A stretch of 64,000 nucleotides of DNA from Parabacteroides goldsteinii (GTDB taxonomy: Bacteria > Bacteroidota > Bacteroidia > Bacteroidales > Tannerellaceae): assembly GCF_015550595.1 (NCBI RefSeq), contig NZ_JADNBB010000004.1, positions 62,001-126,000 of the forward strand, in the 5' to 3' direction. Below are positions 33,543 to 41,906 of the stretch, in pieces (within the stretch, counting starts at the first letter, position 1; each line of letters begins with the position of its first letter). The translations under genes and the position numbers were made by a program. The notes under the pieces were generated by a model. It had not been told where the DNA came from and did no database searches. It was given only the letters and a program-made list of their open reading frames with translations.

Positions 33543-33642
33543 GTGTTAATGTTCAGAATATTAGCTTCAGCTTGGATTTAGATAAAATAGAGAATGAAAT
33601 ATATGTATGATAAAAAAGGAATGGTAGAAATACTAAATATGT

Positions 33643-34395
33643 ATGGTGAAGGTTAAGTATATATTAATTGCTGTTTTTTCTATGTATATAGAAACTATAT
33701 TTGCTCAATATTATGAAATGGGAGAACGTAAGGTTTTGAATACCAAAAACTCTCCAGAGGCTTATTGTGAGTTACATTTGCAGAAAGATAAATGTTATAT
33801 TTTGTTTACGGAAGGTACAGGTGAACTCTCGTCGAGTTTTTTTGTCTCGTATGGGCGAGTACATACAATAGGCAATATGTATTATTTGAAGGATATACCT
33901 TGTAATGCCGAAATAGTATTAGAGGCAAATAATGATAAGTCAGAATTTGTTGTAAAGAAAGGTTTTTCTTTTATGGAAAATGAACGGTTTCTATGTAAAG
34001 GGGAAACAGATGATACATGTGGGTATGTTGTTGATCTTGAAGTTGAGTGCAAAAATAAGAGAGAACGTGATTTGCATAATAGAAAGAAGAAATCTTCATA
34101 TCCGATTCCTTTTCGATTAGGTGTATATAAAAATGAATCTATTACTCTGTCTTTAGATAATAACTATCTTTATCAAATTCATTATCATTTGGGTGAGTAC
34201 TCACCAATAATTTCTGAAGGGAAATGGTCAAAAGAGGGTAACTTATTGAAGTTATATGATTCCTTTTTAGATTATTCGTTTACAGCGTTGATTGACTCCA
34301 GCAAAATAACAGTAATTGATTTCCCGAATGATGTTTACCCAAATAAGAACTACTCCCCTATAGAAAGTGAAATGTTGCCAACTCTAGTGGAATAG
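33643..34395 (+). CDS. Secreted protein, paralogue 3 of the candidate immunity family
   Basis: The 250-residue product begins with a signal peptide (MVKVKYILIAVFSMYIETIFA). It shares with paralogue 1 MYYLKDIPCNAEIVLE (YYLKDIPTNAEIVLE), VKKGFSFM, ISEGKWSKEGNLLKLYDSFLDYSFTALI and VIDFPND. No toxin tip is recognisable between it and paralogue 2, as expected if tips are lost faster than immunity genes. Confidence 0.6.
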   Translation: MVKVKYILIAVFSMYIETIFAQYYEMGERKVLNTKNSPEAYCELHLQKDKCYILFTEGTGELSSSFFVSYGRVHTIGNMYYLKDIPCNAEIVLEANNDKSEFVVKKGFSFMENERFLCKGETDDTCGYVVDLEVECKNKRERDLHNRKKKSSYPIPFRLGVYKNESITLSLDNNYLYQIHYHLGEYSPIISEGKWSKEGNLLKLYDSFLDYSFTALIDSSKITVIDFPNDVYPNKNYSPIESEMLPTLVE

Positions 34396-34708
34396 TCATT
34401 TCAATGTAATATGAATAAATTGTATATATATTTATTGTTTAATGTTCAAAATCTACTTTCACTTCTTGTGAAAGTAGATTTATCCTTGTCATGGTCTAGG
34501 AGTAAATTAAGTGTCTCAGCAGAGTATGATACTATATCACATCCCTATTTGTTTGTGAAGTATTCGAATCTTACACAAGATTCAATTTAGGTATACATTA
34601 GATATAAATGAATATACAATGGATATAGGTTATATTGTGGAAGTGTTGTTCCTGATACTTTAAGTGTTGTATTTTAAAATGAATATTAATGAATAATTTG
34701 GACGGAAT
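34396..34708. other. Non-coding stretch with one strong hairpin
   Basis: No reading frame with recognisable content is seen. A perfect 14-bp stem (AAATCTACTTTCAC at 34449-34462 against 34468-34481, loop TTCTT) is the only clear structure; it lacks a T-tract and may be a terminator or the end of an old element. The rest is AT-rich and may contain an eroded fourth copy of the preceding family, which I cannot confirm. Confidence 0.5.
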
Positions 34709-35389
34709 ATGAAGTATGTTTTGAGAATATGTGTTGTTTTTATTATTTTGAGTGCTAGGGCTTATGCTCAATCACCTGTTTCTTTTCAAGTAAAGGCGGG
34801 AGCAGGTCTTGCGAGCATGTGGGGACAGAACACTGAAGAAAATGCCAAATTCGCTTATAGGGTGGGCGTTGGTATGGAATATGGTTTTAATAAAACCTGG
34901 GCGTTACAACCTTCTCTGAATTTTGTATCAAAAGGATCTAAAGAAGATGGAAAAGATTTGGGAAAGGCTACAGTAAATATGCTTTATCTTGAATTGCCTG
35001 TTATGTTGTCGGCCCGCTTACATCTTACGAAAACATCTAACCTGGTTATTTCAGGAGGTCCTTATATGGCTTATGGAGTAGGAGGCAAAACATCGGTCGA
35101 TGTATGGTTACCGATTCCGGGTACTACAGGGATTCAGACAGTTCATAAAGAGTATAAACTCAATACCTTTGGTAGTATAACCGATGGGAATATGGGATGC
35201 AAACGTTTTGATGCCGGAGTTGGACTGGGTATTGCCTATGAGTACCGGAGAATTGTAGTGGGCTTGGAAGGACAATTGGGGCTGGTTAAGATACATGACG
35301 GATTTTCCGAACTAATAGATATAAAAGAGCTCGAAGATAATGCTCTTAAAAATTTATCAGCGTTCGTAACGGTTGGATATAAGTTTTAA
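34709..35389 (+). CDS. Outer membrane beta-barrel (PorT/OMP_b-brl-like) protein
   Basis: The 226-residue protein has a signal peptide (MKYVLRICVVFIILSARAYA) and alternating beta strands throughout: FQVKAGAGLASMWG, YRVGVGMEYGFNKTWALQPSLNFVSKG, YLELPVMLSARL, GVGLGIAYEYRRIVVGLEGQLGL and a C-terminal NLSAFVTVGYKF. This is the usual pattern of small Bacteroidetes outer-membrane barrels of unknown function. Confidence 0.8.
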   Translation: MKYVLRICVVFIILSARAYAQSPVSFQVKAGAGLASMWGQNTEENAKFAYRVGVGMEYGFNKTWALQPSLNFVSKGSKEDGKDLGKATVNMLYLELPVMLSARLHLTKTSNLVISGGPYMAYGVGGKTSVDVWLPIPGTTGIQTVHKEYKLNTFGSITDGNMGCKRFDAGVGLGIAYEYRRIVVGLEGQLGLVKIHDGFSELIDIKELEDNALKNLSAFVTVGYKF

Positions 35390-35405
35390 AGAAGTACTGT
35401 ACAGT

Positions 35406-35436
35406 GTTGCATATCCAATGTTTTTGTTTAATTTTG
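35406..35436 (+). promoter_or_regulatory. Promoter of the ECF sigma gene
   Basis: GTTG at 35406-35409 (three of four bases of TTTG) and TAATTTTG at 35429-35436 are separated by 19 bp, matching the Bacteroidetes housekeeping promoter. The start codon is 41 bp beyond the -7 box. Confidence 0.6.
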
Positions 35437-35476
35437 TTTACAATAAAGGGGTTGTTGTGAGATATTGAACAGATAG

Positions 35477-36019
35477 ATGGATTTTGAGAATTTTTATATA
35501 ACATGGTACTCGCGTGTTAAACACTTTGCACGCGACTATGTCCTTTCTGAAGAAGAAGCGGAGAACATTACACAAGATGTTTTTCTTGATTTCTATCAAA
35601 AGAGAGATTCGTTGGATTTCCATATAAATGTGATAGCCTATTTGTTTACGTCTGTAAAAAACAGGTGCATTGATTACCTGCGGCGTAAGCTATTGGAGCA
35701 GGAAGCAGCTTCGAAGATGCAGGAAGATTTTGACTTGTCCTTCCGCATGAAGTTCGATTCTTTGGAAGCATTTGATATGGACGGGCTTTCGGAGGATAAT
35801 ATAAGGAATATAATAGAAAAGGCACTTAACGCACTTCCCGAACGGTGCCGGGAGATATTCATATTAAGTAAACTGGAAGGAAAAAAGCAGAAAGAGATAG
35901 CAGAAGAACTGAATGTGTCTGTAAAAACCATTGAAACACAGATGACTATCGCTTATAAAAAGTTAAGAGAGGAATTAAAAAACTATTTACCACTATTGAT
36001 GTTTATTTTGTCCTTTTGA
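35477..36019 (+). CDS. ECF RNA polymerase sigma factor of the SusCD/sulfatase locus
   Basis: The 180-residue protein has sigma region 2 (ARDYVLSEEEAENITQDVFLDFY, YLFTSVKNRCIDYLRRK) and region 4 (ALNALPERCREIFILSKLEGKKQKEIAEELNVSVKTIETQM). In Bacteroidales such factors are held by a FecR-type anti-sigma and activate SusC/SusD genes. Here the FecR gene at 37290 is not adjacent: a DNA glycosylase gene lies between. The pairing with that FecR is inferred from gene order. Confidence 0.9.
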   Translation: MDFENFYITWYSRVKHFARDYVLSEEEAENITQDVFLDFYQKRDSLDFHINVIAYLFTSVKNRCIDYLRRKLLEQEAASKMQEDFDLSFRMKFDSLEAFDMDGLSEDNIRNIIEKALNALPERCREIFILSKLEGKKQKEIAEELNVSVKTIETQMTIAYKKLREELKNYLPLLMFILSF

Positions 36020-36040
36020 TAAGGCGTAAAAATTAAAAAT

Positions 36041-37180
36041 ATGGCAGAACCTTTTAAAAACATGTATAACGAGCAATTTTTCGATAGATTTACGAAAGAT
36101 TTGAAACTTGTTATCAAGGATTTTGATGCCCGTGAGTTTGTATCCCAAATAATGGATAATGAATGGGAAAACAGAGAGCTTAAACAACGTTGTATGCACA
36201 TTACAACAATTCTGAGAAAGTTTTTACCGGCAGATTACAAAGAAGCGATCGCTAAAATACTAGAACTGTTGGATTATGTAAAAAATACACAGCCTGATTT
36301 TTCAAAAATTGATGATACGAAGTTTGGCTTAACATTGGAGTATGGTCCGGTTTTAGATAATTATGTAGAACAATACGGATTGGACGATTACGAAACCTCT
36401 GTTAAAGCGATAGAAAAAATCACCCAGTTTACAAGTTGTGAATTTTCTGTTCATCCTTTTATTATAAAATATCCGGATGAAATGATGCAGCAAATGTTAG
36501 TTTGGTCGAAGCATGAACATTGGGGAGTAAGACGGCTTGCGTCAGAAGGGTGCCGTCCGCGTCTTCCCTGGGCGATGGCTTTGCCGAATTTGAAAGAAAA
36601 TCCTGCCCCGATCATTCCAATTCTGGAAAACCTTAAAAACGATCCGGCGAGATTTGTGCGCTTGAGTGTTGCCAATAACTTAAATGATATAGCGAAAGAT
36701 AATCCCCAAACGGTGATTGATTTGGTGAAAAGATGGCAAGGAGAGTCGAAGGAAGTGGATTGGATTATCAAACACGGCAGCCGGACACTCTTAAAACAAG
36801 GCAATCAGGAGATGATGGAACTGTTTGGTTTTAATTCTACAGTAAAAAGTATCCGCATTGAGAATTTTCAGATTTCAATACCCCAAGTTAAAGTTGGAGA
36901 GTCGTTGGAGTTTAGTTTTAACTTATTGAATAAGAACAATAAAAGAACCAAAATACGACTTGAATACGGAATTTACTACCAAAAAGCGAATGGAACGTTG
37001 ACAAAGAAAGTCCACAAGATCAGCGAAAAGGAGTACGCCGAAAATTCTACAACACAAATTACTCGAAAACACTCTTTTCGCGTGGTAACAACCAGGAAAC
37101 TCCATCCCGGACTTCATCAGGTTGCTGTAATAATCAACGGGAATGAGTTTGAAAAGTATGATTTTGAGCTGATTGAATGA
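36041..37180 (+). CDS. DNA alkylation repair protein, AlkC-like (HEAT repeats plus Ig-like C-terminal domain)
   Basis: The 379-residue protein has HEAT-like helices (residues about 1-262) with RRLASEGCRPRLPWAMAL near residue 168, a signature of the AlkC/AlkD family of non-flipping DNA glycosylases, followed by FVRLSVANNLNDIAKDNP and DWIIKHGSRTLLKQG. Residues about 267-379 form a beta-rich Ig-like domain (IRIENFQISIPQVKVGESLEFSFNLLN, HPGLHQVAVIINGNEF), known in some AlkC proteins. AlkC removes alkylated bases such as 3-methyladenine. It sits 21 bp after the sigma gene, between sigma and FecR, and looks like an insertion into that pair. Confidence 0.8.
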   Translation: MAEPFKNMYNEQFFDRFTKDLKLVIKDFDAREFVSQIMDNEWENRELKQRCMHITTILRKFLPADYKEAIAKILELLDYVKNTQPDFSKIDDTKFGLTLEYGPVLDNYVEQYGLDDYETSVKAIEKITQFTSCEFSVHPFIIKYPDEMMQQMLVWSKHEHWGVRRLASEGCRPRLPWAMALPNLKENPAPIIPILENLKNDPARFVRLSVANNLNDIAKDNPQTVIDLVKRWQGESKEVDWIIKHGSRTLLKQGNQEMMELFGFNSTVKSIRIENFQISIPQVKVGESLEFSFNLLNKNNKRTKIRLEYGIYYQKANGTLTKKVHKISEKEYAENSTTQITRKHSFRVVTTRKLHPGLHQVAVIINGNEFEKYDFELIE

Positions 37181-37289
37181 TAAATACGGCATGTGGTAAT
37201 TAGTCTTCCGGGGAAAATTGAAAAAATAATCAGATTTCTTTAGGGGGATTTTTTTTTCTGTTCGTTTACTATATAAAGAACAGTGAATA

Positions 37290-38273
37290 ATGGATGAAAG
37301 AATCATAAAATATTGCCAGGGAGTATTACCGAAGCAGGAACAGGATCAGCTTTTAAAAGAAGCTTATAATGATCCTAAGTTGAAATCTCAAATCATAGAC
37401 TATCAACATTTGCATAGTCTGTTGGAGTTGGTTCCGGAAAAAATAGATGTGCAGCAGGGATCTGAAAGATATGGTAACTTTAAAAGACTTGTGAATTCAC
37501 GGAAAAGAAAAGTTTGGCTGATCTCGTTCAGCCGGTATGCAGCAATAATTGTGATCGTCTTTGTGTCTGCTTGGATGTTGGCATCTTACTGTTTCTCCGG
37601 AGATATCACAAACCGGCAAGAGTTGATCGCTTTTCAGCAGGAATTAGTAGTTCCGGCCGGACAGCGTGCAGAACTTACATTACCTGACGGTACGAAAGTC
37701 TGGCTGAATGCTGGTTCTAAATTATCCTATCCTTCTTTTTTCGAAAAGGAACGGAAAGTTTTTTTGTCGGGTGAAGGTTTTTTTGATGTGAGCAAAAATA
37801 AAAAGGTACCTTTCATTGTCTCTACCCGGACGATGGATGTCAAAGCTCTGGGAACCCAGTTCAACGTATTCTGCTATCCGGAAAGTAATTATACAGGCGT
37901 TTATCTTCAGGAAGGTTCTGTGAAAGCTTACTTTCCCTCTTCCGAGGCTGAAGGTGTGATCCTTTCTCCGGAACAGTATCTTGTTCAAAAAGGAAAACAG
38001 TTAGTGCTCTCTACAATGGACCCGGATGAATTATTATGGCGCGAAGGTATTTATACGTTTAAAAGGCAGAAGTTGGGAAGAATCATAGAGAAGTTGGAGT
38101 TGTATTATGATGTGAAGATCGTTGTGAAAGATCCGGAAATATTAGATTATGAATATGTCGGGAAGTTCCGTCAAAGGGATGGAGTGATGGAGATTCTTCA
38201 TCTGATCCAACGGATACATAATTTTAAAATCAAGAAGAATGATGAACTGAACCAGATAATACTGAGTAAATAA
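37290..38273 (+). CDS. FecR-family anti-sigma factor
   Basis: The 327-residue protein has a short cytoplasmic N-terminal helical segment (about 1-70), one membrane helix (YAAIIVIVFVSAWMLASYC, about 82-100) and a periplasmic FecR domain (VPAGQRAELTLPDGTKVWLNAGSKLSYP, VKALGTQFNVF, VYLQEGSVKAYF) with a C-terminal DUF4974 segment (YVGKFRQRDGVMEILHLIQRI). It should sequester the ECF sigma until the STN domain of the SusC-like receptor signals. It lies directly upstream of the susC-like gene. Confidence 0.9.
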   Translation: MDERIIKYCQGVLPKQEQDQLLKEAYNDPKLKSQIIDYQHLHSLLELVPEKIDVQQGSERYGNFKRLVNSRKRKVWLISFSRYAAIIVIVFVSAWMLASYCFSGDITNRQELIAFQQELVVPAGQRAELTLPDGTKVWLNAGSKLSYPSFFEKERKVFLSGEGFFDVSKNKKVPFIVSTRTMDVKALGTQFNVFCYPESNYTGVYLQEGSVKAYFPSSEAEGVILSPEQYLVQKGKQLVLSTMDPDELLWREGIYTFKRQKLGRIIEKLELYYDVKIVVKDPEILDYEYVGKFRQRDGVMEILHLIQRIHNFKIKKNDELNQIILSK

Positions 38274-38324
38274 AAATAGTATTAACCTTTAAATTTAGTA
38301 TGTATGAGTCCATGAAGAATTAAA

Positions 38325-38358
38325 AAAATCGGCAGATATTGGCCTATCTACCGATTTT
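38325..38358 (+). terminator. Hairpin with T-run between FecR and SusC genes
   Basis: AAAATCGGCAGATA and TATCTACCGATTTT pair over 14 bases with one mismatch around a short TTGGCC loop. It may end the regulator transcript or act in the leader of the susC-like gene. Confidence 0.55.
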
Positions 38359-38416
38359 ACGAAAAGTAAAACCATTTGTGTTCAAAAAATTAGTATTTAC
38401 TTAACAAAGCAAAGAT

Positions 38417-41400
38417 ATGAAAATAAATCCTTTGTTACCGCATTTCTTATGTCTAAAAAATCACCAAAAGGCATTCAGAATTATGAAACTATCCTTTTTT
38501 ATCCTGTTTGTTTTTGTGTGCCAGTTATTTGCATTGAATACTGATGCACAGACTGTTGTTGTCGAATTAAAATCGAATAAACTTTCAATTGAAGAATTGT
38601 TTAAGGAAATAGAAAGACAGACTGACTATCTCGTCATATATAGTACGAGTGGTGTTCGTTCAAACTTCGATTTGTCATTAACTAAGAAGAAAGCCAAAGT
38701 CTCCGAGTATTTGGATGAAGCATTGAGAGGACATGGTTTGAAATATGAGTTTGTCAATAATTATATCATATTGTCGAAATCAGAAGAGGCTGTTGTCCAA
38801 CAAAATAGAATTAAGATCGAAGGGACTGTTTATGATCCGGCCGGAGAACCCATCATTGGAGCCAATGTTGTTGAAAAAGGGACAATGAATGGTATTATCA
38901 CGGATATAGACGGAAAGTTTTTTTTGGATGTCGTTTCCGGTACAACTTTGGTTGTCTCTTATATAGGATATAAAACGGAAGAAGTGGCAGTAGGTAATAA
39001 ACATAACCTGAGGATAACCCTGAAAGAAGATTCAGAAACATTGGAAGAAGTGGTGGTTGTCGGTTATGGAACACAAAAGAAAGTAAACCTGACAGGAGCT
39101 GTTTCACAAGTAACTTCCAAGGTGTTGGAAAATCGTCCGATAACGAATCTGGGACAAGGACTTCAAGGGGTGGTTCCGAACCTAAATATCTCTTTTAACG
39201 GAGGCGATCCCAATGCTGAAGTAAGTATGAATATTCGTGGTCTGGCATCTATCAGCGGAGAAGGTAGTTCTCCTTTAGTGATGGTAGATGGTGTTCAGAT
39301 GAATATGAATATGGTCAATCCGGAAGATGTGGAAAGTGTATCGGTTTTGAAAGATGCTTCTTCTTCGGCTATTTATGGTGCCCGGGGTGCTTTCGGCGTG
39401 ATTCTGATCACAACGAAAAAGGGGAAAACGGATCGTAAACCGGTGATTGAATATTCCGGAAGTATCCAGTTGAATACACATACTTATTTACCGGATATGC
39501 TGAGTGCTCCCGATTATATGGATGCCATGAATGAATCTTCGTTCAATAATACGGGTAAAGACAAATATTCGGCCGAACAGGTACAATGGGTGAAAGATTA
39601 TTATAATGACCCGGTTAATAATCCGGTTTACCATATGATGGAGAATGGTAAAATTTTCTGGAATTCAAATAATAACAACTATAAACAGATGCTTCAGAAA
39701 TGGGCTCCTACCCATAAACATACGGTAAATATCAGTGGAGGTAGTAAGGCTATCCGTTTCTATGCTTCAGCAGGTTATATGAACCAGGAAGGGATGTTTA
39801 AGGATGCGACCGATATATTTAAGAGGTATAATTTCCTGAGCAATATCTCTGCAGATCTGACTCCTAATTTTCGTGTAGGCTTTAAAGCATCCTATACACA
39901 TACGGTATATGATGCACCTCATGCTTACTCAACAAAGGGAACTAATTGGTGGGAACAGATGACACGCGGTGAACCGCAGATATTATTCCCGGTCACAACA
40001 CCTGAAGACAGCCCTGTCGGCGGTGGTATTCCGACGGAGCATTTTTATAATTTCCTGACAAGCGGTTCAAGAAATGTGACAAACAATGACCTGACCCTTT
40101 TGATGGGTAATGCGGAATGGGATGTGGTGAAAGGCTTGAAGATTAAAGGTGATTTTAGTTATAGAGCTACTAATGACAGACAGAAAGATGTGCAAAAGGA
40201 ATTTGATTATATCCGCGATTCCTGGACTACCCAAAATAGTGCGACCTTCCCTTCCTCTATCCTCGCTCAGAATGCACGAAGTAACTATTTTGCTGCGAAC
40301 CTATACGGGGAATATATGACATCGATCAATGAAAAACACAATATTACAGTATTGGCCGGTTTTAATCAGGAATGGGAAACTTACCGGGAAGATTATACCA
40401 AACAAGAAGAACTGGTATCAAGTGATATTCCTTCGATCAGCTTGGGTACAGGGAAAGTAACGACAAAAGATAAGGAGTACAGTTGGGCGATTCGTGGTAT
40501 GTTTATGCGTCTGAAATATGACTATATGAATAAGTATTTGTTTGAAATGAATGGTCGCTATGATGGTACATCTAAGTTCCCGCATAATTCCCGTTATGGT
40601 TTCTTCCCTTCCTTCTCTGTCGGATGGCGTATTTCTTCAGAATCTTTTATGGAATCTACACATTCTTGGCTGAATGATTTAAAGGTTAGAGTTAATTACG
40701 GTAGTTTGGGGAATCAGAATGTCAAAGGTTATTATCCTTATATTTCCACATTCGAAGTAACGCAGCAGACTCCTTTTATCATTAATGGCTCTTTACCTAT
40801 TTCCGTTGCTGCTCCCGGAATGGTTTCTCCGGATCTGACATGGGAAACTGTAAAGTCTTTAAATCTGGGTATTGATATAACGGTATTGAATCGTTTAAGT
40901 GCAAGCTTTGATTGGTTTAACAGGAAAACTACCAATATGCTGACTGAAGGGGATAAGCTTCCGTCTATTTTAGGAACAGATGTTCCAAGACGTAATAATG
41001 CAGATATGAAGACTGCCGGTTGGGAGCTTTCTGTCAATTGGAGGGATCAGCTGGCTAACGGTTTTTCTTATGATTTAGGTTTGATTCTGTCTGACTATCA
41101 GAGTGAAATTACCAAGTTTGATAATAATCCGAGTAAGTTATATGATAATTATTATGTAGGAAAAAAGATTGGAGAGATCTGGGGATATGAAACTGTCGGA
41201 ATCTTCCAGTCGAAAGACGAAGTGGCTGCGGCTGCCAATCAGAGTAAATTAGGTAATGGCGATAAATGGGGACCTGGTGATACACATTATGCAGATTTGA
41301 ATGGTGACAAAATAATAGATTGGGGTGATAAAACGGTAGATAACCCGGGCGATACGAAGGTGATTGGAAATACGACGCCGCGTTATCAGTTCGGTATAAC

Positions 41401-41896
41401 GGCCAATCTGGGATGGAAAGGTTTTGATTGTAATATCTTTATTCAAGGTATTGGTAAACGTGATTTCTTCCCGATCGGTAGTTATTTCTGGGGACATATT
41501 AATAATGCGAATGCTGTCGGTACCTATGAAGTTTATAAAAATGCCTGGAGAGAAGATAACCCGGGAGCATTTTACCCTATGTGGAAAGCTTCTTCAATGA
41601 GTTATAATGTAAGAACACAGACTCGTTATTTACAAAGTGGAGCTTACGCACGGTTGAAAAACTTTACAGTTGGATATACGATACCTGCTGAGATCACCCA
41701 GAAAGTCAGATTGAACAAAGTTCGTGTTTACTTTTCCGGTCAGAACTTATTCGAGATTACCAATATGCGAGGTAAATTCGATCCTGAGCTTATCGGAAAT
41801 GTGGATGATGAAAAATCAAAGTCAAATGTAGGCAAAGTGGGTGAATTTTATCCATTGCAGCGTTCAATTTTATTCGGTTTACAATTATCATTATAA
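38417..41896 (+). CDS. SusC-like TonB-dependent transporter with STN signalling domain
   Basis: The 1159-residue protein has a signal peptide (about 22-45), an STN secretin/TonB N-terminal domain (about 55-125; VELKSNKLSIEELFKEIERQT) that receives or gives the FecR signal, a CarboxypepD_reg domain (KIEGTVYDPAGEPIIGANVVEKG), the TonB-box/plug boundary (LEEVVVVGYGTQKKVNLTGAV), a plug (VVPNLNISFNGG, VSVLKDASSSAIYGARGAFGVILITTKKG) and a 22-strand barrel. It imports an oligosaccharide across the outer membrane with the SusD-like protein encoded 10 bp downstream. The first Met is kept because the N-terminal leader MKINPLLPH is common in these proteins. Confidence 0.95.
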   Translation: MKINPLLPHFLCLKNHQKAFRIMKLSFFILFVFVCQLFALNTDAQTVVVELKSNKLSIEELFKEIERQTDYLVIYSTSGVRSNFDLSLTKKKAKVSEYLDEALRGHGLKYEFVNNYIILSKSEEAVVQQNRIKIEGTVYDPAGEPIIGANVVEKGTMNGIITDIDGKFFLDVVSGTTLVVSYIGYKTEEVAVGNKHNLRITLKEDSETLEEVVVVGYGTQKKVNLTGAVSQVTSKVLENRPITNLGQGLQGVVPNLNISFNGGDPNAEVSMNIRGLASISGEGSSPLVMVDGVQMNMNMVNPEDVESVSVLKDASSSAIYGARGAFGVILITTKKGKTDRKPVIEYSGSIQLNTHTYLPDMLSAPDYMDAMNESSFNNTGKDKYSAEQVQWVKDYYNDPVNNPVYHMMENGKIFWNSNNNNYKQMLQKWAPTHKHTVNISGGSKAIRFYASAGYMNQEGMFKDATDIFKRYNFLSNISADLTPNFRVGFKASYTHTVYDAPHAYSTKGTNWWEQMTRGEPQILFPVTTPEDSPVGGGIPTEHFYNFLTSGSRNVTNNDLTLLMGNAEWDVVKGLKIKGDFSYRATNDRQKDVQKEFDYIRDSWTTQNSATFPSSILAQNARSNYFAANLYGEYMTSINEKHNITVLAGFNQEWETYREDYTKQEELVSSDIPSISLGTGKVTTKDKEYSWAIRGMFMRLKYDYMNKYLFEMNGRYDGTSKFPHNSRYGFFPSFSVGWRISSESFMESTHSWLNDLKVRVNYGSLGNQNVKGYYPYISTFEVTQQTPFIINGSLPISVAAPGMVSPDLTWETVKSLNLGIDITVLNRLSASFDWFNRKTTNMLTEGDKLPSILGTDVPRRNNADMKTAGWELSVNWRDQLANGFSYDLGLILSDYQSEITKFDNNPSKLYDNYYVGKKIGEIWGYETVGIFQSKDEVAAAANQSKLGNGDKWGPGDTHYADLNGDKIIDWGDKTVDNPGDTKVIGNTTPRYQFGITANLGWKGFDCNIFIQGIGKRDFFPIGSYFWGHINNANAVGTYEVYKNAWREDNPGAFYPMWKASSMSYNVRTQTRYLQSGAYARLKNFTVGYTIPAEITQKVRLNKVRVYFSGQNLFEITNMRGKFDPELIGNVDDEKSKSNVGKVGEFYPLQRSILFGLQLSL

Positions 41897-41906
41897 TTAG
41901 AGCAAT

